Shown here: piece after piece, positions 44,515 to 53,248 of the stretch
How positions within the stretch are numbered: the first letter of the stretch is position 1
Layout: each line of letters begins with the position of its first letter
DNA from: Rhodoferax ferrireducens T118
GTDB taxonomy: Bacteria; Pseudomonadota; Gammaproteobacteria; Burkholderiales; Burkholderiaceae_C
Direction of reading: 5' to 3'
Assembly (NCBI RefSeq): GCF_000013605.1
Contig: NC_007908.1
Span: 868,001-932,000 of the forward strand
Length of the DNA stretch: 64,000 bases
The notes under the pieces: model-generated
Databases searched by the model: none
Told to the model about the DNA's origin: nothing
What the model saw: the letters and a program-made list of their open reading frames with translations, nothing else
Translations under genes and position numbers: made by a program

Positions 44515-44958
44515 TTGCCATTGATGGTCCGCTCAACCAGCAATGGGAGAAAAGCGCGGCGTATGGTCACCAGTGCCTGCTTTCTGGCAGTTCAATTGCA
44601 TGATCTGAGGTTCCGGTCAGCCGCCGTTCGTGTGGGCCGGCAACCGATCCATAGGGGACATGACATCTATAGGAATTGACGCCTGAAAGCGGACATAAAC
44701 GAGCACGTTGTGAACTTATCGGAGACCGTCTGGATTGTGATTGCCGACATTGACCAGACAGGCGTCAACTGTCAGTCTCGGCCAGTGGCGGAAGTTCATA
44801 CCAAAACTGACATCTGATTTCGACCCGAAGCGGACGTTTCGACAGCCAATCTCGCAAGAGGAAAGCGGGCGTTCAGCGTTGGAAATAACTGGTATGAATC
44901 GGATCGAGGAAGAATTTCCGGTTGATTAAAGGGTTACGTTGCCAATGGTTCTCAGTCA
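44515..44958. other. Intergenic region with an AAGCGGAC-type direct motif pair
   Basis: About 440 bp between convergent genes. Two similar motifs, AAGCGGACATAAACG near 44688 and AAGCGGACGTTTCG near 44827, suggest a decayed dispersed intergenic element. A 62-residue open frame at 44741 has no recognisable domain or ribosome site and is not annotated. No RNA gene was seen. Confidence 0.4.
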
Positions 44959-46509
44959 CTACGGCGCGGCGGGTTTTGAGGAGGAGACCACGTCTGCATC
45001 CGAAGTCTGGCGCCGCATTATTGAATCGGCCATTCGCGTGCAGTATTCGGTGACCAAGGCTTCCTGAGTCATCTCCTTCAGTCGTTCAATGTCAGGAGCG
45101 CGCTCCATGAACTCGATCAGCTTCTCTCTTGTACTACGCGAGTAGGTTTCCCAGAAGAAGTTGAACCAATCCAAGGCAGTCTTCGGACTCGTGCGGCCAG
45201 CGTTCCGGTCAATGACGCCGAAGAATGTGGCGGGGTGTTGCGCGTGGGCCTGAAGCTCCTCATCCGTCAAGGGAATCTGGACAATGAATCGCTGCTGATC
45301 ATCGCTGCAAACCACGCACGATGCGGCTTTCCATTCGGGCATGACGATGCCACTCTCTAGCGTCCCTTCGATCTGCGTTCCGTCAGGTCCTGGGACCTCA
45401 AGGCGCTGCCCTACTTGTAGCCGTACCTCCGGAGAGCCGCCCAAGAACGCCTCAGCCTCTCCGTCAAATGTGGCTGGGATACGGCGGTGCTTCTGCATGG
45501 ATTCCAGCAGCGCGAAGATTGGCGCATGCCGTCGCCTCATTTCGACTTGTTGCGGCAGGGTCTTCAGCCCTGGCTTCAAGTCTTCCAGATGGAAGCCCCA
45601 GAGCAGGATTCCGTAAGGTAGGTCAATAGCATCAAGGTGATGCTCCTCCGGGTCGTACGTGGCGATGACGTATGCCTGCGGAAGGGTCTTTCCAATCGGG
45701 TCTCGTTCATAGCACTTGAGCAGGTTCTCAGCCTCCACAAGTGCAACCGGATTGGGCCGCTCCCTGCCCAGTTCCAAACGCCCGTCGTTGGTGTCAATGA
45801 AGACAATGCGAGGATGATCTGACTGCTTGCTCAGGGCACGGTGCATCTGCCTGTTGATTTTCATCCGCATGCCTTCTCGCCGCTTGGCCTCCACAGTGTA
45901 GGTTGCACCCGACGCCGCGTGCGTAGCAATGAACTCGACATGGGTAGTGCGTCTGTCAGTTTCATCCTGGGGCTGCAAGCTGAAGCCCGCCCGGAGCAGG
46001 GCGGCGGCGACTCGCACCTCATACAGCGCGCCGGGGAAATTCTCCGGGCATTTGATTCGGTTGATCAGCAGCTTCTGGACCTCGACGGCGTGCTTCAGGC
46101 CGTAAAGGTCGTACGCAAAGCGCACATAGGAACCAATGGCTCCCGTTATCGGCTGAGAAACACCTGGCCCCTTCTGCTCCATCTGAGCTTTCGTTTGTTC
46201 AGAACTGCGAACCGCCCAGGTGAGAATGCGATGGCGTTCTTTCGGGGGCTTGCCCACCTCGGACATCCACCAGTCCTTGCCCAGGACGATCTTCGGGTAG
46301 TCGTTCAGGAAGTCATGAAACGTCTTCCACTTTTTTGAAAAATGGAGCGTTCGCCCGACGGCTACGACTCTGCGATCCTGGAACTGCGTGGAGATGATCG
46401 GCTTGCCAAGTCCTTGCTGCTCCCGTCGCTGAAATTCTTGGGCTTCACGACGGGCAACCATCGTCTGAAGTTCTTGACGCATGCGGGGGCTATTGAGCCT
46501 TCGCAGCAT
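44959..46509 (-). CDS. PD-(D/E)XK nuclease-like protein; upstream SEC-C motif cut off by an amber codon
   Basis: As drawn, 516 residues from ATG 46509. The same frame extends 30 codons upstream to ATG 46597-46599, reading MSN-amber-FGRNDPCPCGSGRKF then KKCHG: a classic SEC-C zinc motif (CPC...KKCH) interrupted by TAG at 46588-46590. No alternative start lies between the TAG and 46509. The body has GALYEVRVAAALLRAGFSLQ, then HVEFIATHAASG and TYTVEAKRREG, reminiscent of a PD-(D/E)XK nuclease core (E...ExK). SEC-C domains are often attached to such proteins. Function unknown. Either the protein is made without its SEC-C motif or the gene is inactivated or read through. Confidence 0.65.
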   Translation of the reverse strand: MLRRLNSPRMRQELQTMVARREAQEFQRREQQGLGKPIISTQFQDRRVVAVGRTLHFSKKWKTFHDFLNDYPKIVLGKDWWMSEVGKPPKERHRILTWAVRSSEQTKAQMEQKGPGVSQPITGAIGSYVRFAYDLYGLKHAVEVQKLLINRIKCPENFPGALYEVRVAAALLRAGFSLQPQDETDRRTTHVEFIATHAASGATYTVEAKRREGMRMKINRQMHRALSKQSDHPRIVFIDTNDGRLELGRERPNPVALVEAENLLKCYERDPIGKTLPQAYVIATYDPEEHHLDAIDLPYGILLWGFHLEDLKPGLKTLPQQVEMRRRHAPIFALLESMQKHRRIPATFDGEAEAFLGGSPEVRLQVGQRLEVPGPDGTQIEGTLESGIVMPEWKAASCVVCSDDQQRFIVQIPLTDEELQAHAQHPATFFGVIDRNAGRTSPKTALDWFNFFWETYSRSTREKLIEFMERAPDIERLKEMTQEALVTEYCTRMADSIMRRQTSDADVVSSSKPAAP

Positions 46510-46599
46510 GTCGAGACTGTCGATGGACCCGTGGCATTTCTTGAACTTGCGGCCGCTACCGCACGGGCAGGGATCGTTTCGACCGAACTAGTTGCTCAT

Positions 46600-46997
46600 A
46601 TGCACCAGTTTGCCAGAAAGTAGGTCTGATAACCCCGAGCGCGTTGTTGTCGTGCGCGCAGTAAATCGAGGTGGCCGACAGCGCTAGGCTTAACTTGGTC
46701 GATGCTTATTAGCTGAACGCGAAGCGGTCACTTGGCGAGGTCCGCTGATGGCCCATGGCAGTCAAAGTCCCATCAACTGCCTGGGCCTTTGCCCGCATGC
46801 TCAGCGACTCTGCCGCACAAATAAGCGCGATGGTTCAGGAAGAACTGGAGCAAACCAAAGCAATTGCCCCCGAGGTATCGATACAGCGTGAACTAGTTGC
46901 GTCGCAAAGAATTGAGGCTTTCCCCGAGGGAACAGCAGCGAGGCGTTTGCGCCTTTGCCTGCCCGACGACATCAAAGACCACGTCCTTGCTTTCAGG
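46600..46997. other. Stretch without a supported gene
   Basis: Roughly 400 bp upstream of the SEC-C gene and downstream of the DUF4388-like gene. A 90-residue plus-strand frame (46755-47027) exists but overlaps the end of the convincing minus-strand gene and shows no domain. No repeat or RNA structure was evident. Confidence 0.4.
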
Positions 46998-47597
46998 CTA
47001 ACTGTCAACCGGGCATTGCCAACTTGATACCAAGCTCAGTATGTGTGTCTCAAACTCATTGGCCGGCTGGGCCTCGCCAATCTCCTGCGCCAACTGGAAC
47101 ACCACGGCTCGGACTTGTTCGCCGCTGGTGGCAGAGCGCAGGGCTTGCTCATACTCCGTGGCCACCATGCGCGCGATCGGCCCCAGATAGACGGTAAGTT
47201 CATGCACAACGGCTTCGAACAGTTCGCCGCCGCTGAGCCGCAAGTCGGTGGCACCCGCTGCGCCTTCCTGTCGCGCGACCAGGGGCGATAGCGATGGCTC
47301 GCCCGCCAACTCCCTGAAAAAATCGAAATTGGCGGGCAGCGCCTCGCCAAATACGAGGCTCGGAACACCTTGTTTGAAGGCATATTTTCCGGATCGAATC
47401 TGACGGATGAGGGAGATCGCCTTCTGTTGCTGGAACATGCGATAGTTGCAAGAAACGACCCTCCCGTTCTGCAAACCAATGCGCACTGAATGGTCTGATT
47501 CGGTCCGTATGAACATCACTCCGGTACACCCTGCGGCCACCAGTGCGTGCAACTCCCCGATCAATTCGGTGTAGCTCAGCGGTTGATGTTCGCGCAT
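46998..47597 (-). CDS. DUF4388-like hypothetical protein, partner of the Cache sensor
   Basis: A 199-residue cytosolic protein. The N-terminal 85 residues (LHALVAAGCTGVMFIRTESD, VRIGLQNGRVVSCNYRMFQQ, KYAFKQG) follow the pattern of DUF4388/PatA-type N-terminal domains: small-molecule or effector-like folds found with response regulators. The C-terminal half is helical (VVHELTVYLGPIARMVATEY), like a small helical bundle. No transmembrane helix. It lies 40 bp downstream of the Cache-HAMP sensor on the same strand, so they probably form one unit. Its exact family assignment is uncertain. Confidence 0.7.
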   Translation of the reverse strand: MREHQPLSYTELIGELHALVAAGCTGVMFIRTESDHSVRIGLQNGRVVSCNYRMFQQQKAISLIRQIRSGKYAFKQGVPSLVFGEALPANFDFFRELAGEPSLSPLVARQEGAAGATDLRLSGGELFEAVVHELTVYLGPIARMVATEYEQALRSATSGEQVRAVVFQLAQEIGEAQPANEFETHILSLVSSWQCPVDS

Positions 47598-47637
47598 GCT
47601 CGTCGTGCCCGATGCCCCAATTAGCGAGGGGAGCCCA

Positions 47638-48822
47638 TCAGCCTTGCTCGGCTCTCTTGGTCAACATGGACAGGGACTTCTTCAAGCTCAGTCTCATACG
47701 CTCGAAAGCGTGGATCAGAAGCCCGATTTCGTCCTGCCTCTGTGTTTCCAGTTTTTTGTCGACGTTGCCCATGCTGATGTCGTTGGCCTGCTGTGCCAGC
47801 AGCACCAAAGGATTGATAATCGCGGCCCGCAGGTACAGCAGCGCCCCAATGAAGCTCAATACAGAAATCACCACCGTGATAAGGATAAGGTAGAGCATCG
47901 CTGATCGCTGGCTGTGAATCTGGTCGGTCACATCACTCAGCGCCAGCACGACACCGACCTGTTTTCCCGCCGAGTCCTTGAGTGGGAAGGCACCGCGCGC
48001 GAAGGTGGAAGAACCGTTAGCGACCGTGCCCAGATAGGTGGGGGTCTTGACCGAATGGACTTCCGCACCCGAGGTCACAGAAGCCGCCGTCTTGAGGTCG
48101 TTCATGGTGCTGCTGACCATGACATAGTCCTTCATGGCATCCCAGTTATCGATCTGGTTCTTCGCCTTCAGGGCACCCCGGTAATCGTCTTCATTGAGAA
48201 AATTCTTCTCCACCAGAACGGCGACATCAATACCGGTTTGCTTCTTCATCAGACGATCAAAATGGTCAATCTCCTCGCCGAATTCCAGGTAGCCCACCAC
48301 GTTTCCATTGTGGAGGTAAGGCATGACCCGGCGCAGCGCGAAAGCAGTCTTGCCGAGTTCGATCCCGCTCGCCTCTTGTCCCGACGCGCGAGCGCGCAGG
48401 AATGTTTCACGGTCAATGGCGTCACCAAATAATCCTGTCGAATGCGCGCGCAGAAAGCACGTTCCGTTCTTGTCGATGAAGTACATGTGTGTGATGCCGT
48501 AGCGGGACTTGTTGCTGCGATAGATATCCTGCACGGCAGCTATGAGCGCCTGCCGATCCTGATGCTCGGTGTAGATTTGGCTGACCGCAGCATTGGTGGC
48601 AAAGGAATCCATGGCCGCACCGAGCATCTTGGCATCGTTCTGCACCAGAAGGTCGAAAACGCCTTGCGATTGCTCTACCGCCTTCTGGGCATTCAAATTA
48701 ATACTCTGACTCGCAGAGTAATACAGAACGCCCGCGTAACAGGCTGCCAGCAAGATTTCGAGGGCCAGCACGCCGCCCAGCATCTTGACTCGAATACTTC
48801 CCTTGAACGTTGCGAGACTCAT
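47638..48822 (-). CDS. Double-Cache-HAMP membrane sensor without output domain
   Basis: A 394-residue sensor: N-terminal membrane helix (MLGGVLALEILLAACYAGVL), a periplasmic double Cache domain (about 40-300; YGITHMYFIDKNGTCFLRAH, FALRRVMPYLHNGNVVGYLE), a second helix (YLILITVVISVLSFIGALLY) and a HAMP segment (NPLVLLAQQANDISMGNVDK) followed by about 35 residues. No methyl-accepting, kinase or GGDEF domain follows, so it must signal through a partner, presumably the DUF4388-like protein encoded next (inference). The Cache type resembles dCache_3 of chemoreceptors and histidine kinases. Confidence 0.85.
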   Translation of the reverse strand: MSLATFKGSIRVKMLGGVLALEILLAACYAGVLYYSASQSINLNAQKAVEQSQGVFDLLVQNDAKMLGAAMDSFATNAAVSQIYTEHQDRQALIAAVQDIYRSNKSRYGITHMYFIDKNGTCFLRAHSTGLFGDAIDRETFLRARASGQEASGIELGKTAFALRRVMPYLHNGNVVGYLEFGEEIDHFDRLMKKQTGIDVAVLVEKNFLNEDDYRGALKAKNQIDNWDAMKDYVMVSSTMNDLKTAASVTSGAEVHSVKTPTYLGTVANGSSTFARGAFPLKDSAGKQVGVVLALSDVTDQIHSQRSAMLYLILITVVISVLSFIGALLYLRAAIINPLVLLAQQANDISMGNVDKKLETQRQDEIGLLIHAFERMRLSLKKSLSMLTKRAEQG

Positions 48823-49326
48823 GAGTTGCCCCTCCCAGGTGATAGTCGTCTGTGCTTCGACTGCAAACCGAAATCGCTTTGTTCCAGATCACCTTCAGTG
48901 TGACCTGGACGGGCACTGAAGAAAGCCAACTTCTTTTGAAATCGGTCCGTTGAAACTGGAAACCACCTTGAAGCGCACGAAGCCAATCTGGGCAGAAGCC
49001 GCCGGTGAGTCTAACCACCGCGAGACAGCAAAACCACGTGCACTGCCGTCGGATTTCTGGACTTCCTTGATCAGCATCAACCTTGTGCCATATCGACCCG
49101 CAAGCCACTGGGCAAGGCGAGTGGTACAAAACTGCGAGGTGCTGGAGGTCAGCGCCAGTGGCTACCTTTGACGGACGCGCTGGGCGTGGCGTGGTTCCGG
49201 CGTCGTCCACCACCACGACTGATATTTCACTCAGACAGTAACGGCACTGTACGCACAAGCCTATGGTGCCGAGCGGGTGTGGCGTATTTCGCTGCCTTGA
49301 GCAGCTCACAATTTGAAAGCCCGCGC
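48823..49326. other. Intergenic region without recognised genes
   Basis: About 500 bp between the Cache sensor start and the 3' end of the LysR gene, presumably containing the sensor promoter. Several frames of 60-200 codons are open on both strands, but none has a ribosome site, domain or codon pattern of a gene. No repeats or RNA genes were recognised. Confidence 0.4.
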
Positions 49327-50271
49327 CTATGCCGGCGTTTGGTTGCTACTTTGCCTGTCTTGGCGTGAGAGATTTCGAGCGCATTGTTCCAGAATCCAGT
49401 CGCGAAATACGCGCACCAGTGGAGCCTGAGCGCGCGACTCGGGGTAGACCAAGTAGTAGGCATCTGTACTGGTCAATGCCTGGGGGAATAGCTCGACCAG
49501 CGCACCCGAGGCGATCTCGGTTTCCACCAAAAAGCGTGGCAGCAGCGCCGCGCCCAGACCCGCCACCGCGGCCTGCGCAATCATTGCAAACTGTTCGAAG
49601 CGAGGACCACGCAAGGCATAAACGCCGTCGGCCCCGACCTGCCCTAGCCAGTCGGCCCACTGGGTGGGGCGCGTTGTTTGCTGTAGCAACACAACTGTGG
49701 ACAAGTCCTGCACCTGTGTGATGCCGTGCTGGGCCCGATAGCCGGGGCTGCACATTGGCACCACCTGCTCGTGCATCAGATATTCACACACTGCACCTGC
49801 CCAGTGCGGCGCGCCGAAGTGGATGGCCGCGTCCAGTGGCACCAGTGAGAAGTCGAAGGGTTCGCTGCGCGCGGCCATGTTCACGGTCACGCTCGGGTAA
49901 TGTGCCGCAAAATCACCCAAGCGTGGAATCAGCCAGCGTGTTCCCAAGGTGGGCAGCACTGCCAGATTCAGCAGTCCTGCACCGTCGGACCAAGTCATGG
50001 TTTTTTGTGTTGCGCCGGAGAGCTGCTGCAAGACCGCTCGCACGTCTGCCGCGTAGACCCGACCTGCGTCGGTCAACACCACGCGCTGGCGGACACGGTG
50101 AAACAGGGCCATGCCGAGTTGCGTCTCCAGTTGCCGAATCTGGCGCGACACGGCGCTTTGCGTCAGGTGCAGCTCCTCCGCCGCACGAGAAATGCTGGTG
50201 TGGCGCGCGGCGGCCTCGAAAGCCAGCAGGTCGGCAATGGGTGGTAAAAAGGTTTTACGAAACATGGTCAT
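49327..50271 (-). CDS. LysR-family regulator (GcvA type) of the aldehyde dehydrogenase operon
   Basis: A 314-residue LysR regulator. The helix-turn-helix region is LLAFEAAARHTSISRAAEEL then LTQSAVSRQIRQLETQL. The effector domain has LLNLAVLPTLGTRWLIPRLG and the GLGAALLPRFLVE strand typical of the GcvA subgroup. It is divergent from the aldehyde dehydrogenase-aminotransferase-TPP enzyme operon over a 205-bp spacer containing TTAATGC (50329-50335) and GCATTAA (50392-50398) as inverted arms. MFRKTFLPP (ATG at 50265) may be the real start, two codons inside. Confidence 0.88.
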   Translation of the reverse strand: MTMFRKTFLPPIADLLAFEAAARHTSISRAAEELHLTQSAVSRQIRQLETQLGMALFHRVRQRVVLTDAGRVYAADVRAVLQQLSGATQKTMTWSDGAGLLNLAVLPTLGTRWLIPRLGDFAAHYPSVTVNMAARSEPFDFSLVPLDAAIHFGAPHWAGAVCEYLMHEQVVPMCSPGYRAQHGITQVQDLSTVVLLQQTTRPTQWADWLGQVGADGVYALRGPRFEQFAMIAQAAVAGLGAALLPRFLVETEIASGALVELFPQALTSTDAYYLVYPESRAQAPLVRVFRDWILEQCARNLSRQDRQSSNQTPA

Positions 50272-50476
50272 GCATCTTGAGAATGAATCTTACACATGGA
50301 ACCGACGCATGGATTGGCTGCCGCCCAATTAATGCGTGCGTTGGCGGTCGATGCAGGTAAATTCTCATCGTGGCAAGTTCATTCCATTTTTGCATTAAGT
50401 TCTTCCAATATATCGCTATGCAAGCGCGTTGGATTCGGGGATAGTGGAAGCTCTTTTCCTTCAATGTAATTGCCCC

Positions 50477-52009
50477 ATGCCCCAAACCCTCACCTCTCTC
50501 GCGTCCGAAGTTGACCAATTGCTGCAACGTCTGGGCGTGCCACGTACGGCTTACACCGGCGGCGCGCTGGCCGTGCACTCGCCCATCACCGGCGACACGA
50601 TTGCCCAGCTGCCTCAAACCACGCCTGCCGAGGCAACAGCCGTCATCGCCCGTGCCCAAGCTGCCTTCCTGGCTTGGCGCAACGTCCCCGCACCGCGCCG
50701 CGGCGAGCTGGTGCGCCTGCTGGGCGAAGAACTGCGTGCTGCCAAGGCCGATCTGGGCCTGCTGGTAACGCTGGAAGTCGGCAAAGTGGCCAGCGAGGGC
50801 GCGGGCGAAGTGCAGGAGATGATCGACATTTGCGACTTCGCCGTTGGCCTGTCGCGCCAGCTCTACGGCCTGACAATTGCCACCGAGCGCGCCGAGCACC
50901 GCATGATGGAAACCTGGCACCCGCTGGGCGTGTGCGGGGTGATTTCGGCCTTCAACTTCCCGGTGGCGGTGTGGTGCTGGAACGCCGCGCTGGCGCTGGT
51001 GGCGGGCGATTCCGTGGTGTGGAAGCCTTCTGAGAAAACCCCGCTCACCGCCCTGGCCACCATGGCGATTGCCCAGCGCGCGTTGGCACGCTTTGGTGAT
51101 GCGCCCGAGGGCCTGCTGGAGCTGCTGATCGGCCAACGCGATATCGGCGAAGTACTGGTAGACGACGAACGCGTCAAGGTGCTGTCGGCCACCGGATCCA
51201 CCGCCATGGGCAAGGCCGTGGCGCCGCGCTTGGCAGCCCGCTTCGCGCGTGCGATTCTGGAGCTGGGCGGCAACAATGCCGCCATCGTTACACCCACTGC
51301 CGACTTGGACCTGAGCTTGCGTGGCATTGCCTTTGCCGCCATGGGCACAGCGGGCCAGCGCTGCACGACGCTGCGCCGCCTGTTTGTGCACGACAGCGTG
51401 TACGACACCCTGGTGCCCCAACTGGCCAAGGTCTACGGCGAGGTGCGGGTGGGTGACCCGCGTGCGCCTGGCACCCTGGTGGGCCCGCTGATTGACCGCG
51501 CCGCCTTTGACGGCATGCAAAAAGCCCTGGAAGAAAGTCGCGCCCTGGGCGCTACGGTGCACGGCGGCGCGCGGGTGGAAGATCTTGCCGGTGGCGATGC
51601 GTTTTACGTGCGTCCGGCCCTGGTGGAGCTGAACCACCACGCCGGCCCGGTGCTGCGCGAGACCTTTGCGCCCATCTTGTACGTGGTGCGCTACGAGTCG
51701 CTGGACCAGGCGATTGACTGGCACAACGCGGTGGGCGCCGGCCTGTCGTCGTCCATCTTCACGCTGAACATGCGCGAGGCCGAGCGCTTTATGTCGAGCG
51801 CGGGCTCGGACTGCGGTATTGCCAACGTCAACATCGGTCCGAGTGGCGCCGAAATTGGCGGTGCATTTGGCGGCGAAAAAGAAACCGGCGGCGGCCGCGA
51901 ATCGGGCTCTGACAGCTGGAAGGCCTACATGCGCCGCGCGACCAATACGATCAACTATTCGACCGCGCTGCCTTTGGCACAAGGTGTGACCTTCAACATT
52001 GGAGGTTGA
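50477..52009 (+). CDS. Aldehyde dehydrogenase, ALDH7 type (aminoadipate/piperideine-6-carboxylate dehydrogenase-like)
   Basis: A 510-residue NAD-dependent aldehyde dehydrogenase. Motifs: the NAD-site AFNFPVAVWCWNAALALVAG, ELGGNNAAIVTPTADLDLSL with the general base Glu, catalytic Cys in GTAGQRCTTLRRLFVH, and the C-terminal GAFGGEKETGGGRESGSDSW. GQRCTTLRRLF and the NFPVAVWCWN segment point to the ALDH7/AmaB branch, which oxidises alpha-aminoadipate semialdehyde and related omega-amino or guanidino aldehydes. ATG at 50477 (MPQTLTSLA) is chosen. Its stop is 5 bp from the next start. Actual substrate depends on the pathway and is inferred only. Confidence 0.9.
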   Translation: MPQTLTSLASEVDQLLQRLGVPRTAYTGGALAVHSPITGDTIAQLPQTTPAEATAVIARAQAAFLAWRNVPAPRRGELVRLLGEELRAAKADLGLLVTLEVGKVASEGAGEVQEMIDICDFAVGLSRQLYGLTIATERAEHRMMETWHPLGVCGVISAFNFPVAVWCWNAALALVAGDSVVWKPSEKTPLTALATMAIAQRALARFGDAPEGLLELLIGQRDIGEVLVDDERVKVLSATGSTAMGKAVAPRLAARFARAILELGGNNAAIVTPTADLDLSLRGIAFAAMGTAGQRCTTLRRLFVHDSVYDTLVPQLAKVYGEVRVGDPRAPGTLVGPLIDRAAFDGMQKALEESRALGATVHGGARVEDLAGGDAFYVRPALVELNHHAGPVLRETFAPILYVVRYESLDQAIDWHNAVGAGLSSSIFTLNMREAERFMSSAGSDCGIANVNIGPSGAEIGGAFGGEKETGGGRESGSDSWKAYMRRATNTINYSTALPLAQGVTFNIGG

Positions 52010-52014
52010 GCCGC

Positions 52015-53223
52015 GTGACTTCATTTCAATCCGCACAAAGAGTGCGTGCCATCAGCGTGTCTGAAATCCTGCGCATCACCGACCATGCCAACGCGCTCAA
52101 GCGCGCAGGGCGCCCGGTCATCGTGCTGGGTGCGGGCGAGCCCGACTTCAACACACCCGACAACATCTGCCAGGCCGCCATCCGCGCCTTGGAGCGCGGT
52201 GAGACGCGCTACACCGTACTGGACGGCAGCTCGGTCATGAAGGCGGCGGTGCAGCACAAATTCCAGCGCGACAACGGGCTGACCTTTGCGTTAAACGAGA
52301 TCAGCGTTAGCGCCGGGGCCAAGCAGGTGATCTTCAACGCACTGATGGCCAGTATCAATCCGGGTGACGAGGTGATCTTGCCCACGCCGTTCTGGACCTC
52401 GTATGCCGACATGGTGCAGATCTGCGGCGGCGTGCCGGTGCTGCTGCCCTGCAGCGAGGCGCAAGGTTTCCGGCTGGAGCCGGCGCAACTGGAGGCGGCC
52501 ATCACGCCACGCACGCGCTGGGTGTTTTTGAACTCACCCTCCAATCCCAGCGGCGCGGCCTACAGCGCAGCACAGCTCAAACTCATCACCGAGGTGCTTC
52601 TGCGCCACCCCGCAGTATGGGTTCTGGCCGACGATATCTACGAACACATCCTGTACGACGGCCTGGCTTTTGCCACACCGGCTGCCGTGGAACCTGGTTT
52701 GCGCGACCGCACGCTGACGGTGAACGGTGTCTCCAAGGCCTATGCCATGACAGGCTGGCGCGTGGGCTATGGCGCGGGTCCCAAGGACCTGATTGCGGCC
52801 ATGGCCGTAGTACAAAGCCAGTCCACATCCTGTCCCTCGTCCATCAGCCAGGCCGCCGCGGTTGAGGCGCTGACCGGGCCGCAAAGCATCGTAGCCGAGC
52901 GCTGCAGCTCGTTCCAGGCGCGGCGGGATTTTGTGGTGGCCGCGTTGAACCGCACGCCCGGCCTGAACTGCCGCACGCCGGAGGGGGCGTTCTACACCTT
53001 TGCGAGTTGCTCCGGGGTGTTGGGACGCCACACACCCGGCGGCGTGCAGCTGCACACCGACACCGACTTCTGCCACTACCTGCTGCAAGACTTTGATGTG
53101 GCTGTGGTACCCGGCACGGTATTTGGCCTGGCGCCGTATTTCCGTATCTCGTACGCCACCGCCATGACGCAGCTGGAAGAGGCTTGTGCCCGCATCCACG
53201 CCGCTTGTGCCGCACTGCGCTGA
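52015..53223 (+). CDS. PLP-dependent class I/II aminotransferase (aspartate aminotransferase fold)
   Basis: A 402-residue PLP enzyme. Substrate and cofactor motifs: VLGAGEPDFNTPDNICQAAI, the PLP-phosphate site SVSAGAKQVIFNALMA, LNSPSNPSGAAYS, LADDIYEHILYDG, the PLP-lysine in LTVNGVSKAYAMTGWRVGYG, and the carboxylate-binding Arg in APYFRISYATAMTQ. GTG at 52015 with GGAGG nine bp upstream is chosen over a TTG at 52006. It is between the aldehyde dehydrogenase and the TPP enzyme, so it likely yields the 2-oxo acid that the TPP enzyme decarboxylates (inference); the amino acid is not known. Confidence 0.88.
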   Translation: MTSFQSAQRVRAISVSEILRITDHANALKRAGRPVIVLGAGEPDFNTPDNICQAAIRALERGETRYTVLDGSSVMKAAVQHKFQRDNGLTFALNEISVSAGAKQVIFNALMASINPGDEVILPTPFWTSYADMVQICGGVPVLLPCSEAQGFRLEPAQLEAAITPRTRWVFLNSPSNPSGAAYSAAQLKLITEVLLRHPAVWVLADDIYEHILYDGLAFATPAAVEPGLRDRTLTVNGVSKAYAMTGWRVGYGAGPKDLIAAMAVVQSQSTSCPSSISQAAAVEALTGPQSIVAERCSSFQARRDFVVAALNRTPGLNCRTPEGAFYTFASCSGVLGRHTPGGVQLHTDTDFCHYLLQDFDVAVVPGTVFGLAPYFRISYATAMTQLEEACARIHAACAALR

Positions 53224-53248
53224 ACCTCTATTTTCTGGAAATATTCTC

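Noticed and set aside
44741..44929. 62-codon plus-strand frame (contains FDPKRTF)
   Set aside because: No ribosome site or domain; lies in a stretch with AAGCGGAC-type motifs that looks like eroded repetitive intergenic sequence.
46755..47027. 90-codon plus-strand frame
   Set aside because: Overlaps the 3' end of the better supported minus-strand gene and has no recognisable domain.
50255..52036. Minus-strand 593-codon frame opposite the aldehyde dehydrogenase
   Set aside because: Shadow of the ALDH7 gene; His/Gln/Arg-rich translation without motifs.
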